Source: Bremia lactucae (Eukaryota > Oomycota > Peronosporomycetes > Peronosporales > Peronosporaceae). From it: a stretch of DNA of 64,000 bases. The position numbers were made by a program, and so were the translations under genes. Positions 10,548-21,600 of the stretch are shown one piece after another; position 1 is the stretch's first letter; each line of letters starts with the position of its first letter. The DNA lies in assembly GCF_004359215.1 (NCBI RefSeq), contig NW_027152030.1:904360-968359 (forward strand), read 5' to 3'. The notes beneath the pieces are model-generated. The model was not told the DNA's origin and searched no databases. It saw only the letters and a program-made list of their open reading frames with translations.

Positions 10548-12165
10548 CTCGAGTAGGAATCTGACCTTGATCACTTGACTCGTCATGGCTACCACGAATC
10601 GGATCACGGCAAGCTCTAAGTGGTGGAGTCCGAAGCCTTTAATTATTTGCTGGAACCTCCACACCATTGTCGTTAAGTGTCGACGTCTCCAAATTTTCAT
10701 CATCATCAACGATGTCGATAAATCGATCGTCATCCATTTTCATTCCGTTCGAAATGGGATGTTCAGCAAATGTCACGCTTCTTGAAATCATGATCGAGCC
10801 ATCATCCGCGTTTAGTAATCGGTACGCCTTGTGATTCTTTGCGTAACCAAGAAAATAACACTTCACGCCCGAATCGTCCAGATTCGTCCGTTTCTCCTTT
10901 GTTATGTGCGCGAAGCATTGCAAACTAAATACGCGCATATGATCGATGCGCGGCTTTTGCTTGAGCACTAACTCGTACGGACTTGACTTCTTGTTCGACG
11001 AGTTCGGAATCACATTCCGAATGTCCGCCGCTGTCATGAACGCTTCGCACCAGTAAGACTTGTCGAGGCCGCTGTCCTTAAGCATGCAGCGCGTCATCTC
11101 TACCAGGGTTCGATTCATGCGCTCTGCCATGCCATTTTGTTCAGGATTGAACGAAACCTTTATATCTTGCTTGATAAACTTCTCCTTGCAGAAGTTGTCC
11201 ATTGCCGTGTTCCGGTACTCGCCAACGTTGTCACTTCGAATTATCTTGATCTTAGTCCCAGATGCTATCTTGATCTCCCGATAAAACCTTGCGAACGCGC
11301 TCATGACTTCACTTTTCTTTCGCAACGGATAAACCGTCACGTACCGGCCCTTCATCATGATGAAACTCACAATGTACTTGAAGCCGGATCCTGAAGCTGG
11401 AGTGATCGGTCCAAGTACGTCGGAGCACATGATGCTGTCAAAACGCGCACTCTCCCTGAGTCCCTTGTCTTCCTCGCTTGCCTTGAATGACTTGCGCACT
11501 TGCTTGGACGTTGCGCATACGTCACATACGACGTCGGTCTCCATTTCCGCGCCTTTGATCCTTCCGTTCTTCATCATATCATTAATCGTCCCGTACGATG
11601 CGTGTCCCAGTTTTCTGTGCCATAGCTCGCTCTCATATGCGGCTACGTGACATTGCGCACCAGCCTCAACGTTAAGGTACATCAGGAAGCCCTGCTTCCT
11701 TCCAGTGGCAACTGGTGTCCCGCCCCGCTTCACGACGCACTCGTTGCGCGTGCTCTCTACTGTCATTCCTCGCGCTGATGCAGCCGTAAGCGAGAATAAA
11801 TTCTTTGACAGATCTTCGACATGGAAAGTGTTTTCGAGGCGAGCGTCGATCCAAGCACGTCCGGTCTAAACGCGCAGGTTCACCATTCCGTGACCGATGA
11901 CCTTGAGCTTCATATTACTCTTCGCGATTGATATACTGCGCGCCTGGCGCACTTCCTCATACTCCACAAAAGCTTCCCGGTCCTTGCACATGCGTGCAGA
12001 TGCGCCACTGTCATAACCCAGCAGTCGCTGACGGACTCTTCGCTAGCATTAAATGCGACGTTGGAGTGGTCGTGTCCTCCTTCTCGTGTTTCTCTTGGTC
12101 CACGACTTGAACGGCAATCCCTAGCATATTGGCCAACCTTGCCACAGTTAAAACACGCTCCTGAA
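10548..12165 (-). pseudogene. Copia-2 knuckle-protease-integrase block, inverted in place
   Basis: Minus strand from right to left: CFNCGKVGQYARDCRSSR (12150-12100), a decayed protease segment, then a 375-codon open stretch 11766-10639. That stretch has the pre-integrase LWHRKLGHASYGTI, two Cys (CDVCATSKQ), the core Asp in DVLGPITPASGSGFKYIVSF, RSDNVGEYRN, and NGMAERMNRTLVEMTRCML with the Glu, ending with YFLGYAKNHKAYRL. This is the part missing between the gag on its left and the RT on its right, both on the plus strand. Longest intact coding piece of any Copia copy here. Confidence 0.88.
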
Positions 12166-13848
12166 AGTTTCTTAGCAAGAAAAATGGATGATACGACCTG
12201 CTCGAAAAAAGCGCGGTTTGGTGCGCTACGAACAAGAGTTTCCCAACTTACGTCGCGGTCACTTTATTTTCGACGATTTTGAAGGAGAAGCTTCGTTTTA
12301 TTGCTTTGTTGCAGATGGTGATGGAGAACAAGCTTTAAGCTACGAATAAGTATTAAAGAGTAAGAACAAGAAGCAGTGGCTGGAAGCGATGAAGAGTGAG
12401 ATGCAGTCACTTAGCGAACACAGCACATGGGCGTTAGTGAACATGCCACCGAACAAAAAGGCTGTTAGCTGCAAGTCGGTAACTCGGACCAAGCGCGATC
12501 CAAGTGGAGATATTGTCAAGTTCAAGGCACGATTAGTGGCGAAAGGATTCATGCAACGACCTGGGATCGAATTTGTCGAGACTTTTGCGCCAGTGGCACG
12601 CAAAGAGTCAATCAATACGGTGTAGGCAATCGCAGCAGATGAAGGCTTAGAGGCAGAAAACGTCGACGTTGATACCGCATTCTTGTATGGATAAGTTGAT
12701 GAGGAGATCTACATGGACTGACTTGACGATTTTGAAGATCAACAAAATCCGATGAAGAAGTGTTCGCTGTAGAAAGCGCTGAATGGATCCAAGCAAGCGG
12801 CGCGGCAGTGGACAGCAAACTGAATCAGCATTTGGAGGACCAAGGATTCAAAAGCACTTCAGCAGATCCGTGTGTGTTTATTCGAGTGTCAAGCGGCGAA
12901 TACAGCATTATTGTAATCTACGTGGACGACCTAATGCTTTTCAGCAAGACTAAGGAGCACATTGCGGACATTAAGAGTGCGATCAAGCAAGAGTTCAGCA
13001 TCAAAGAGCTTGGGGATCTCAAGTACTGCTTAGGAATCAAGATTCACCGCAAGCGCGATGAACACTTGATCAAGATGAATCAGAAGGCATACATCAGGCG
13101 ACTCTCGGAATAGTATGGAATTGAGAACTGCAAGGAGGTGCACACACCAGCTGACAACAACTCGAAACTGGTGAAGATGCCTGAAGAGGAAGCGTTTGTG
13201 GTGGATGCATTAATGTACATAGCGACTTGTACAAGACCAGACATCGCGCATGCGGTTGGCGAAGTAAGCCAAGTTCTGTGAGCGCTACGAGAAGTCACAC
13301 TGGGTGGCGGCCAAGCGAATTCTCAAGTACTTGAAGACGACTAAAGATACTAGCATTGTATTAAGCGGCGTTAACAAGGGATAGCTTATTGGATTCGCTG
13401 ACGCAAACTGGGCAGGCGACTTAGATACGCGGCGTTCAACGACAGTATACGTGTTCTTTCTGAACGGCGGCACGATCTCGTGGAACTTCATGCGCCAGCC
13501 GACCGTTGCGACATCAAGCACGGAAGCAGAGTATATATGAATGTATAGCGCAACTCAAGAGGCAGTCTGGCTTCGAAATTTGATGAAGGACTTGGAGTAC
13601 AGACGGATACGGCGACGACGATTTTTCAAGACAATCAAGGATGTATTGCGCTGGCCAAAATCCTGTCTAACATTCGCGCACGAGGCAAATCGGCATCAAG
13701 TTTCATTTCTTGCGTGAGAAGGTGGCAAGTGTGGTGATTGCGCTGGAGTACAAGCCGACGGAAGAAATGGTCGCGGACGGATTGACCAAGGCGCTTCCAA
13801 GAGACAAGCACACCAAATTCATCATGGGACTCGGCATGGCGGCATAAG
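12166..13848 (+). pseudogene. Copia-2 reverse transcriptase-RNase H
   Basis: Plus strand: SKNKKQWLEAMKSEMQSLSE (12361-12420), [39 protein letters not shown] (12520-12576), the catalytic loop VIYVDDLMLFSKTKEH (12913-12960) with intact YVDD, ELGDLKYCLGIKIH, then ATCTRPDIAHAVGEV (13224-13268), [14 protein letters not shown] and STEAEY (13520-13538), ending near 13848. Stops occur near 12625, 12692, 12720 and 13111. It continues the Copia order after the inverted block on its left. Confidence 0.85.
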
Positions 13849-14284
13849 GGCATCATTTCGAGTGCACATCAAGGGAGAGATTGATGAGTTCATCGAAAGT
13901 GTTGCGCTTTATGATATACGTGTACAAGGAAAATATGACAAGGGATCGTATGACAAGAATAATACGGAGAATTTGAGTGTGGAAAATATCGTGTGGTGTG
14001 GCTCAGTCGGGTAAGGCATGGCGGTACATCCCACATGTCACCGGTTCGATACCCGGCAACATCAAAAAGTAGAACTTCGGGACTGGATTTGGGTTCACCA
14101 GCACTGTACCGCAAGACAGTGACGTTCCCCATTTTATGGTAGTCCACATATGTGGGAAAGGGGGCGCAGCGAACGATAGGAAAGAATTAACGGTAAGATA
14201 AAGCTAACGGTAAGTTTGAGATAAACTCAAAAATATAGTTTACTTTCCTGTTTGCAATCTCAATTGTAAGCCCATCTTCAAGCT
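13849..14284 (+). mobile_element. Copia-2 3' UTR/LTR-like repeat with tRNA-like box pair (copy 2)
   Basis: Follows the RNase H end and matches the reverse complement of 7130-7535. It contains TGTTGCGCTTTATG near 13907, then an A-box TGGCTCAGTCGG (13999-14010) and a B-box GGTTCGATACC (14043-14053), about 44 nt apart as in tRNA-derived sequences. The right part carries CATCTTCAAGCTCATAGCG, which also precedes the gag at 9895, so it is element-derived and not host DNA. Confidence 0.55.
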
Positions 14285-14640
14285 CATAGCGTAACGTAAT
14301 TCAATAAAGTAGGCTTGTGGTCGGGCGGGACTGCAAAACCAAAAGTGAAATTATGATTGAGTTAGGTCCTATCTTTTGTACTTAGTCTTAACTTGTCTAA
14401 TCAGTCATAAGTCATTCAATCTCTTATTGTCCGATCAATCATCACGTCGATAAGTCTCATCTTGTCTAACCAATCACAATCAGATCAATCATCACGTCGA
14501 TAAGTCTCATCTTGTCGAATCGATCACAATCAGATCAATCTGTCAGTGTCCCATCCATCAGATGGGTCTTAAGTTGCTCCAACTCTAATGAACAACATGC
14601 AATTGTTTAGTTGCTAAACATTCACAACATCACCTTTAAA
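14285..14640 (-). mobile_element. Copia LTR, minus-oriented
   Basis: On the minus strand it starts TGTTTAGCAACTAAACAATTG near 14625 and is preceded by AAAGGTGATGTTGTGAA, the same motif that ends the Copia-0 element near 5165. A 50-bp tandem duplication lies within it. It joins the Copia-2 3' end on its left; which element it served as LTR cannot be told. Confidence 0.5.
14431..14530. repeat. 50-bp tandem duplication within a Copia LTR
   Basis: Two units, 14431-14480 and 14481-14530, share TCAATCATCACGTCGATAAG and TCTCATCTTGTC and differ at a few positions. A third partial start is visible at 14531. Tandem units in the U3 part of LTRs often act as enhancer repeats; that role here is only a guess. 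Confidence 0.8.
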
Positions 14641-16003
14641 ATTGGACGCACGCCATGGCCACGCCACCGAACTAGCGGGTGCAGCACGTCACATGATTAG
14701 CAGTCGCCGACGAGCTTACTGAAGAAATAACGGCTATTACAAGCGCTAGCTTCATCGGACGGTGCATCAGATGTGTCCACTGATGGAAATTGTAAATATC
14801 GAGCGCTGGCTGTCAGCTTTGGCTAACCACATAACTCATGCATGCAAAAAAATGCGCACTTGATCCGCTATTTTATTTAGTGTATCAGTTTCTTCTTTGG
14901 GTTATTTCGAAAATATTTCGCTGGAAGCTGTATGGAGGAGTAACGCGGCGATTCCGTCTCCTCACACGGACGGCCCAGCATCAACTGGGTCCGTAGTAGC
15001 AGTCTACAGGAGCTTCAAAGACTGCTTCAGTTTATCAGGCGATTCGCTTTATCCAGCGAGATCCGTCAAACGCTACATAAAGATATACTAGTACAATGGA
15101 CGGCCGAACAGCGGAAGGAGAGTCTCCATGAGGCGCTGAATGAATACCAAGGCCGAACCCATCGAACGGATATCCGCGTATGGCTAGATGGGTAGAAACA
15201 ACGAACCCGCCACGGACGCACGCAATCAGATTGGCGCCATAATTAGACAAATCAGAGGATTGACACAAGCTCCGTGGTAATCACTATGTAACCGACGCAG
15301 TCAACACATTATCTCTGCTTTGTTGTTTGACTGTGAAATATACGCTCTCCCATGCGACGAAGCAAACCAACTAGTACGCTGACGCGGTTGAGAGCCCACC
15401 TTCGGTTGCTACATACAGACAATGGCTACCTCAAGGCGTTTTAAGCCCAAGACAAGTCTACAGACTGGTAACAGATTTATATAGACGCCTTTTGCCCACG
15501 CGGAGCGGCAGTGCTATATACAGTACACATCCCTTTTGGCATAGTCACACCACCCCGTCTGTATTGAATAATAACGTCATATAAAAAAATTTACACTGTA
15601 TGGGTTATTCCACTGAATCCGAAATCCAACAGTAATTCCTCTTCAGATCGCCCTTTTGGCCTCTAACCCCCCCCTAAATTATGTTAGGGAATCGCTATAG
15701 CCACGCATTCTTATTATCTACATGAGAGACATCAGAAACCGTGTTTTCGTTTAACGGAGTTAAATGTACTATTTTTAAAAGGTAAAAAAAGCTAAGAGCG
15801 CCCGCACTTGATTAGCAATTAAAAAAGAGCAAACAGAAATGGCAGCAAATCGAGCACGAGGGAGAAGTTGAGCTGGAAATAAGCGACAAGGGTCGAGGGT
15901 AAGTTCTTGCGCATGCATGTTGGTTAGTCTTTGGAGGTCAAGCTAAGGATAAATTTATTTTACATTACTTCTTCCAACTTCTGCGGAAGTGCATGCTTAC
16001 CTT
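14641..16003. other. Unassigned region with one 84-codon open stretch
   Basis: No transposon domain or host gene recognised. One plus-strand frame is open from 14944 to the stop at 15193-15195 without a Met start (includes LLQFIRRFALSSEIRQTLHK and WTAEQRKESLHEALNEYQGR), suggesting an old exon or transposon piece. 15560-16000 is AT-rich and featureless apart from homopolymer runs. Confidence 0.35.
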
Positions 16004-16237
16004 TCAAATAGGGAGTTTTTCTTCCTCTTTTCCCTCAAATGTCTTTACATTGACAGCTAGAGGGCGAGCCTTAGGCTCTGAATCGGGTACAGAGATGTAC
16101 CGAGTTGAAATTGATGCCGCAAGGTGATCCTGAATCTGTCCGATCAGGGAAAATTCATACGCATGAAGGCTTAAGCCTTGCATGCAGACCTCTGCTTCCT
16201 GGGACATGATGAACTCTATATGATCGAGCCCAAACAA
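16004..16237 (-). pseudogene. Gypsy-C gag N-terminal remnant
   Basis: Minus strand EFSLIGQIQDHLAASISTRY, then PLAVNVKTFEGKEEEKLPI, the typical entry into a Gypsy Gag capsid domain (the ...F.G..GE.L..WI motif). A related but further decayed segment sits at 51.1-51.2 kb beside a longer gag-C piece. The rest of the gene is absent. Confidence 0.5.
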
Positions 16238-16310
16238 AGTTTTGAGCTCGTCTTACGCTGCGCGTTGCGCCTCTGAAAGTTCTGGAAACTATTCCATTTA
16301 AGTAAAGCTT

Positions 16311-16500
16311 AGTCTTATTAAGACTCAGGTGTAGATTAATTACTAGTGCACCTGAGGTGTAGCGGAGCTACCTCGCTCCTTAAGTCAAAGGACGACTTAT
16401 AGACTCAAAGAGTCTCTTCGTTCTATAGAACTTCTCGGTTTAATAACTCAGGGAGTCGTACAAGCTATTCAAGCTTAGAGAATCCTAGCACAAGGGATTC
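16311..16500. repeat. Cluster of perfect hairpins
   Basis: Six perfect short inverted repeats in 190 bp: 16311-16325 (7-bp arms AGTCTTA), 16324-16356 (arms CTCAGGTG/CACCTGAG), 16381-16399 (TAAGTC/GACTTA), 16401-16415 (AGACTC/GAGTCT), 16420-16431 (GTTCTATAGAAC), and 16480-16500 (GAATCC/GGATTC). It lies on the 5' side of the minus-strand gag-C remnant, so it may be that element's leader, and it shows the same hairpin richness as the Gypsy-A coding regions. Confidence 0.7.
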
Positions 16501-16559
16501 AGGGGCTCGTAAAACCAAATGACAACTAGCACCCGAGAGTCAATACCAGGGAAAGGTAT

Positions 16560-17780
16560 CTATCCATCACGGATCCATGCGCAAGCCTTAGCAAAGCACT
16601 AGACGCTTTCAGACCAAAAGAGGAATTGAACTTTAAATACAAGTGATACGCAAATTTCGAGAAGTGTATATTTGCTGCCAGCGAGATACCACTTCTTGCG
16701 TGCATCGTGGGTGACCACGGTCTACGCCCAAATCTGGTAAATACCAAGGCGATAACCGATTGGCCTGTGCCAGTCTATGTGAAGGAACTTAGAAAATTCT
16801 TCGGTTTAGCGGCGTACCTGCGTAAGTACTCACGCAGTTATGCCGAAATGACAGTACATATTTCTATTTGTTGATGAAAAATGTAAAGCGGTCATGGATT
16901 GCTGATTGTCAGCGTTCCTTTGAAAGTATCAAGCAAATTTTGATGCAATCACCAATCCTAGCGATTGCGGAGCAAGACCGACCATGCAGTCTGTGACGCC
17001 AGCGATTTTGCAATCGGCTATGCGTTAATGCAATATGACACAGACGGCGCAGAGCGCGTCGTCTGTTATCTATTGCGTCAGCTTCAACCAGCTAAATACT
17101 ACTACTCAGTGAATGATAAGGAGCTCATTGCCATATAAATACGCTCTGGCTATGTTTAGGGTCTATCTATTGGGAGATAGACCGTTCATTGTTTAAACGG
17201 ACCATGCGTCCTTACAAACAGCCGTAAACAAACCATACCTCTCGCAAAGAATGACGAGATGGTTGTCTTTCTTCGCGGAGCATAACTTCTGCGTGAAGTA
17301 TAAACCAGGACGACTTAACGTCATCGCTGGTGCCTTTTCGCGCCGGCACGATTTTAAGCCGGCTGCGCAAATCTACAGTGATCATAAGGCCACTGTTCCA
17401 GCAATAAGTGTTCCGTCGTCAACATTACTCGACGCCGTTAGAAGAGTTATCCAAGAATAAAGGGCTCTTAAAGGGTTGATGGATTGTCTGAGAGATCCGT
17501 CCCAACAATCCTTTCAAGGATTGTCAAAATTGTATAGATTCTCAACAGATCGATACACAACACGCAATAGGTTACTGTATTACACATCTATTGCTAGCGA
17601 CACACCTCGCGCCGTCATCTCACCCATAATGATTTGCGCCTACGCATCATGTATGAGTGCCACGATGCACCAATGAGTGGTTATCGTGGACTTGAGAAGA
17701 CCTATCTCACGATAAGTCGCGACTTCTACTGGCCAAGCCAGTTTGACTTCGTTGCAAGTAAATACGTGCTAAGGCGGCGT
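16560..17780 (+). pseudogene. Gypsy-A RT end, RNase H and spacer (copy A1)
   Basis: Plus strand: LEKCIFAASEIPLLGCMVGD (16650-16710), the connection LRKFFGLAAYLRKYSRSYAEM (16783-16845), decayed RNase H (CDASDFAIGYALMQYDTDGA near 16987-17050), then the open stretch MTRWLSFFAEHNFCVKYKPG ending the RNase H domain (17251-17310) and the spacer DPSQQSFQGLSKLYR (17494-17540). The start of the integrase zinc region (GLEKTYLTISRDFYWP-like, frameshifted) is at 17690-17745. Frameshifts throughout; only about the middle third of pol survives. Confidence 0.8.
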
Positions 17781-17809
17781 AAGCACTGCTTATCTTAATG
17801 CAACGATAT

Positions 17810-18260
17810 ATATCAAACGATACCTGGAATCGGTGGAGGGCTACCCGTGCAAGATGAATAACACGTTTTATGTTATCAACAAAACCCTTATGGCTTGAAA
17901 CAATTCGGGCGTGAATGGAAAACAGAAATATATGGCTGGCTCATCATTGCATTGAGCAGTGTCGTTCCGAACAGTGTTTTTTTTACTTAAAGCTCGACGG
18001 CGAATTTACGATACCTTGACGACATCCTGTGTGCTACTGCAAATATTAATTTTAAAAAGAAAATGTTATAAAAACTGAATAAGAACTACGGAGTCAAGGA
18101 TCAGGGATTTCTCAAAACTAATCTTTGGAACAGAATGGTGATTCTAATAAGATTCACCAGACGCAATATTGTGGAGAAATTATTGAGTGATTTGATTTTA
18201 GTGACGCACACCTAGCGGAATTCCGAAGTATACAACAAACCTAAACAATAGTCATCTTGA
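17810..18260 (+). pseudogene. Copia reverse transcriptase fragment of a different lineage (Copia-3)
   Basis: Plus strand YGLKQSGREWKTEIYGWLII near 17895-17950 is the classic Copia RT motif (..LYGLKQ..R.W), followed by RYLDDILCATANINFKKKML (the YVDD-like loop reads YLDD) and LNKNYGVKDQGFL near 18075-18115. Stops interrupt it. Sequence differs clearly from Copia-0/1/2. Confidence 0.75.
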
Positions 18261-18739
18261 GTCACTATGTTATGAATTTAAAAGAGCATTACTGAGTCTT
18301 TTGGCAAAAAGAAACACTTGTTGGTCTGTAAAGACATGCCAACTAATTTATCGCATGGTTAACAAGTCCATGCGGTGCGTTATTAAGGCGAAAATCTAAC
18401 AGCGGCACGGTTGTGTGTAGCTGCTAAAGAATCAAATGTAGCAGGTATTAAGTCGTCTGCTGCGAGCGACAACCCTCCTGCAGTCTTACATGATAGATTA
18501 AAATTCCCATCTGACTCAAAAATATCTGTAAAGTACCCAGCGCCGATTGAACCAAATCTGTGGGCTCTGGCGAATCAAATGAGGAAGGTTTTGCTACGAT
18601 GTTCGATAAGTCCGACCCAGTCATCTTGTTTTGAACCCGATAATGAGAATTATACTGGTGATATTAATATGCATCGCCAGGAACAAAGTGATCCTATAGA
18701 TCACTTAAGAGTGATGTTAGCTCGACTGCTTACATAAGT
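18261..18739. other. Unassigned stretch
   Basis: Contains a 108-codon open frame 18411-18737 (plus) with no recognised motif. It may be further Copia-3 or unrelated debris; I see no start context or homology to other parts of the window. Confidence 0.3.
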
Positions 18740-19600
18740 CAAGAGAAGATTGGGAAGGAGGTCCTCTTGCTGAACGTCTTAGCCCCAGCAGGGACCCTGG
18801 CTTAGCAGTGAGCCATCATATGGCCGCACTTGCCGCAGTTGTAGCAGACTACGTCTGCGTTGCCAAACTCCATAGGAGTGGCATCCAGCCTCTCCGTCGA
18901 CGGCTTATACCAAGCTGTCGCCGGTGCACTGTTGAAGAATATGCTACTGAACTAAGGCAATTTGGATTGCTTCTTCCTTCGTCAACGGCACCTTCTGAAA
19001 AGGTCCTATCGCGATGGGCCTTGCCGCAGTCCGTCCATAAACAGGGAAACCTTAATGTGCTCCGGTATCGGACCCACCCTAATGGACACCGACATCAAGC
19101 GCATATCCGGCACATATTTTTGCAGGGATCACTTCGCCTGTCGCGCTCCAAAAGCATCATTCGACGGCTAATACATGGCGTGAATCTTTGTCTCAAAGAT
19201 CGCCCATGATGCGAAAGCCTTAACGTCCGCTATAAGCGCCGAGTAAGCCCACTATAAGGCCTTACCGCGCAACACAAGATGGCGTACGACATATCGAACT
19301 TGGGCGGGTCCATCCGAATGGGTCTCGGCTGATGCTGATGAGAGCCTCGCTTCAAGCCTTGCTCTCGCCATAGCTTATCCTGAGTTTGTGTGATGGACTC
19401 CGCCGCAGCATGGCTCTGTGCTTCGGACGCGGCTCTGCGCTGTCCGAAGACTAATACTCAGAAGGACTACCCAAGAGACTGACCAGGGCTTGCTCACCAA
19501 ATCCCTACGCCAAGTGCTCTGTTACCTCCCGATGATAATCGGAGAGGTGGGAAGAAATAAACTTAATCAATATTGAGGCTCATCCTCACTATCACGCTCT
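18740..19600 (-). pseudogene. Gypsy-B gag remnant (copy B2)
   Basis: Aligns by eye to 31230-32230 of the main Gypsy-B copy: the knuckle-proximal CCCCAGCAGGGAC segment (18780-18800), the region encoding the Val-Glu helix (18930-18990), and the capsid start opposite GGGTCCATCCGAATGG (19306-19321). Heavily frameshifted, so only short frames remain. It is followed on the minus-strand 5' side by its own LTR. Confidence 0.7.
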
Positions 19601-19639
19601 GAGAGACGGGTCGTGGGAAGGACTGCTAGTACTACCAAG

Positions 19640-20129
19640 TCTAGGCCGGCGCTACTCAAAGCTGGCACGCACTACTAGCACAAACCTTTTGAGCACAGTG
19701 AGGAATGTGTGGGCGCCTAAGCGACCTCACCCGACGAGCTAGAAACCTTAGTTTCAGTGACGTCTCGGGAGCGGTAATCCGGCTCCACGTGCGCACGTGT
19801 CAACTGGGAAGTAGTTTTCAGACTGATTTATATTTAATTGGATTAAATATAAAACCTATTTTAACCAGTCATAAATGCCATTTCAGTAGATATGTACTGA
19901 TATATTTTGCGAGCGTATTATTCTAAATACCTCGTATCTTGGATTACCCTAGCGTCATCTCCGTTATGTGAATGCCCTCAGGCCCATCACATACACAAGG
20001 GTGGGTCACAATGTTAACCACACCCAAGTGGTGGGTCTAATTACTTTACTTAAGTACTTGACCATCCCCTTAAGTACACTTTGTGTGCTTAACGGGAATT
20101 TTGTAACATAGGGCAACTTTAACCTTACA
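19640..20129 (-). mobile_element. Gypsy-B 5' LTR (copy B2)
   Basis: Minus strand begins TGTAAGGTTAAAGTTGCCC at 20129 and ends near 19640, followed by a primer-binding-site-like CTTGGTAGTACT. It shares with the other B LTRs the motif GGGTCTAATTACT, the conserved TGTATGTGATG, and the long AT-rich ATTTAAT...ATTAAAT palindrome. About 490 bp, diverged from the copies at 32 and 62 kb. Confidence 0.75.
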
Positions 20130-20509
20130 ACTATGATACGAGTATCAGTTTTGAATATCATATTAGCTTCGAGCAGTTGTAATATTTTCATTTTATAATT
20201 TTGTCTACCTCAAGAATTTACAACTATTCAGAAGAAAATTGAACGAATAATTTGATGGGTGCTCGCTACATAAGTTGAATAGCCTATAAGAGAAAGCATA
20301 ACAAATATTGTCTCTATGCATAAGATTGATTACCATATATTATAATACTGTGGTAATATTATGACAGTTCTGTTCATTCGTTAGTTTGAGTCATTTGATC
20401 AACCCACTAGTCGTGTATACACGCGAACGGGCGGTTAGCAATAAGTCACTAGAAATAATTTTATATTTATAAATAGCTCTGGCTTCTTAGAAGTATTAGG
20501 ACGCAGGAA
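20130..20509. other. AT-rich spacer, nothing recognised
   Basis: No frame of interest, LTR terminus or repeat seen between the B2 LTR and the Gypsy-A copy to its right. Confidence 0.5.
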
Positions 20510-21600
20510 CTTGATTCAATTACATACAGTTTTGCTTTGCCCTTTTAAGCACGGCTGTCGCCGAGTTCATCCAACATGAACTCGGCGGCTTGTGGAAAAT
20601 TAAACTTGCTTCACCGGCAAGGCTCGTAACAGGCATAGCTTTTGAGACAGCAGCAGTCACATGCTGCTGCCGAGCCGGGGCACGTGCGTCGACCCGAAGC
20701 TTAAAGATAGAAATCTCCAAGTCAAGGCACTTACAGGTGACTTTTTTATAGCGATTATTCGTCGATTTAGACGATGCCATTGAAGCTCGTCGCAGTGCAG
20801 CGAAAGCGAATATCAGCATGTTCAACTTGGCTGGACCAGCCAAATCTTTAGTCTCACGGGGTAAGCTTTACGAGCCATTTGTGTTTAAGTCGTAAGAAGG
20901 CTTTGATATCTGTCGTCTGAAAAAAAAATTGACCGCCAAGCGTCGAATATAATGCTGAACAGAGCTCCTGGAATTGAAGCAGAGCAAGCGGTATCATTCA
21001 CGCTTACGCTCAAATCATTATGTTGTATCGTGTGCAAGCCGGTTGATGAGCAAACACATATCACTGTATTATCAAGGGTCTTGCGAATGGTCCACTCAAG
21101 ACTCTACTGTTTTGCCTCGAACTAAAAGACGCTAGATCAGTCGATTTTTTTGTGTAAATCAGCCTGATGAAGGCTTTCATCCACTCGGGTCCGACATTGT
21201 TGCAAAATCGCAACGGCGAGGCGGACTGTCAAAACGTTCGGGGTCAGTACTAACAAAGATTACAGTATGCCTTGCAACAGGTGCATATGTAGCAGTAAAA
21301 AATGTGAATTTGGAATCCAATACACTTTGAAAGGTAAATTGTACAATGATGATTTTACTATATTACCTTTGATGACAAAATTTGGTATCGCCTGGGGTAC
21401 CATGGCTAAGAAGGCGAGCCATGCATAAAATTGGCAGCATCGACTCGTGGCGACGCCTGTCTCTTGTTCATAAGATGTCCATCTCATGGAAGTCTTGGAG
21501 CGCCCGCAAGCGTGTGAATATACAACGAGTGATCGCGACGGTCTCAATTTCGGTATTATGGATAGTAAGAGTGCATATGTCTTCGAAGTGGTACTAACAT
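20510..21600 (+). pseudogene. Gypsy-A gag and protease remnant (copy A0)
   Basis: Plus strand: decayed Gag (homologous to 41170-42120; e.g. the hairpin CAGCAGCA...TGCTGCTG near 20650 and the FDDAIEARR region near 20765). Then the GTTGCAAAATCGCAAC block at 21199, and the protease C-terminal part matching DLDDNLNVILGLPWLRKYEP, decayed, near 21355-21440. Frames are short and broken. It continues into the RT segment below. Confidence 0.65.

Noticed and set aside
14431..14530. CRISPR-like array
   Set aside because: Only two full units with no spacers, in a eukaryotic retroelement LTR.
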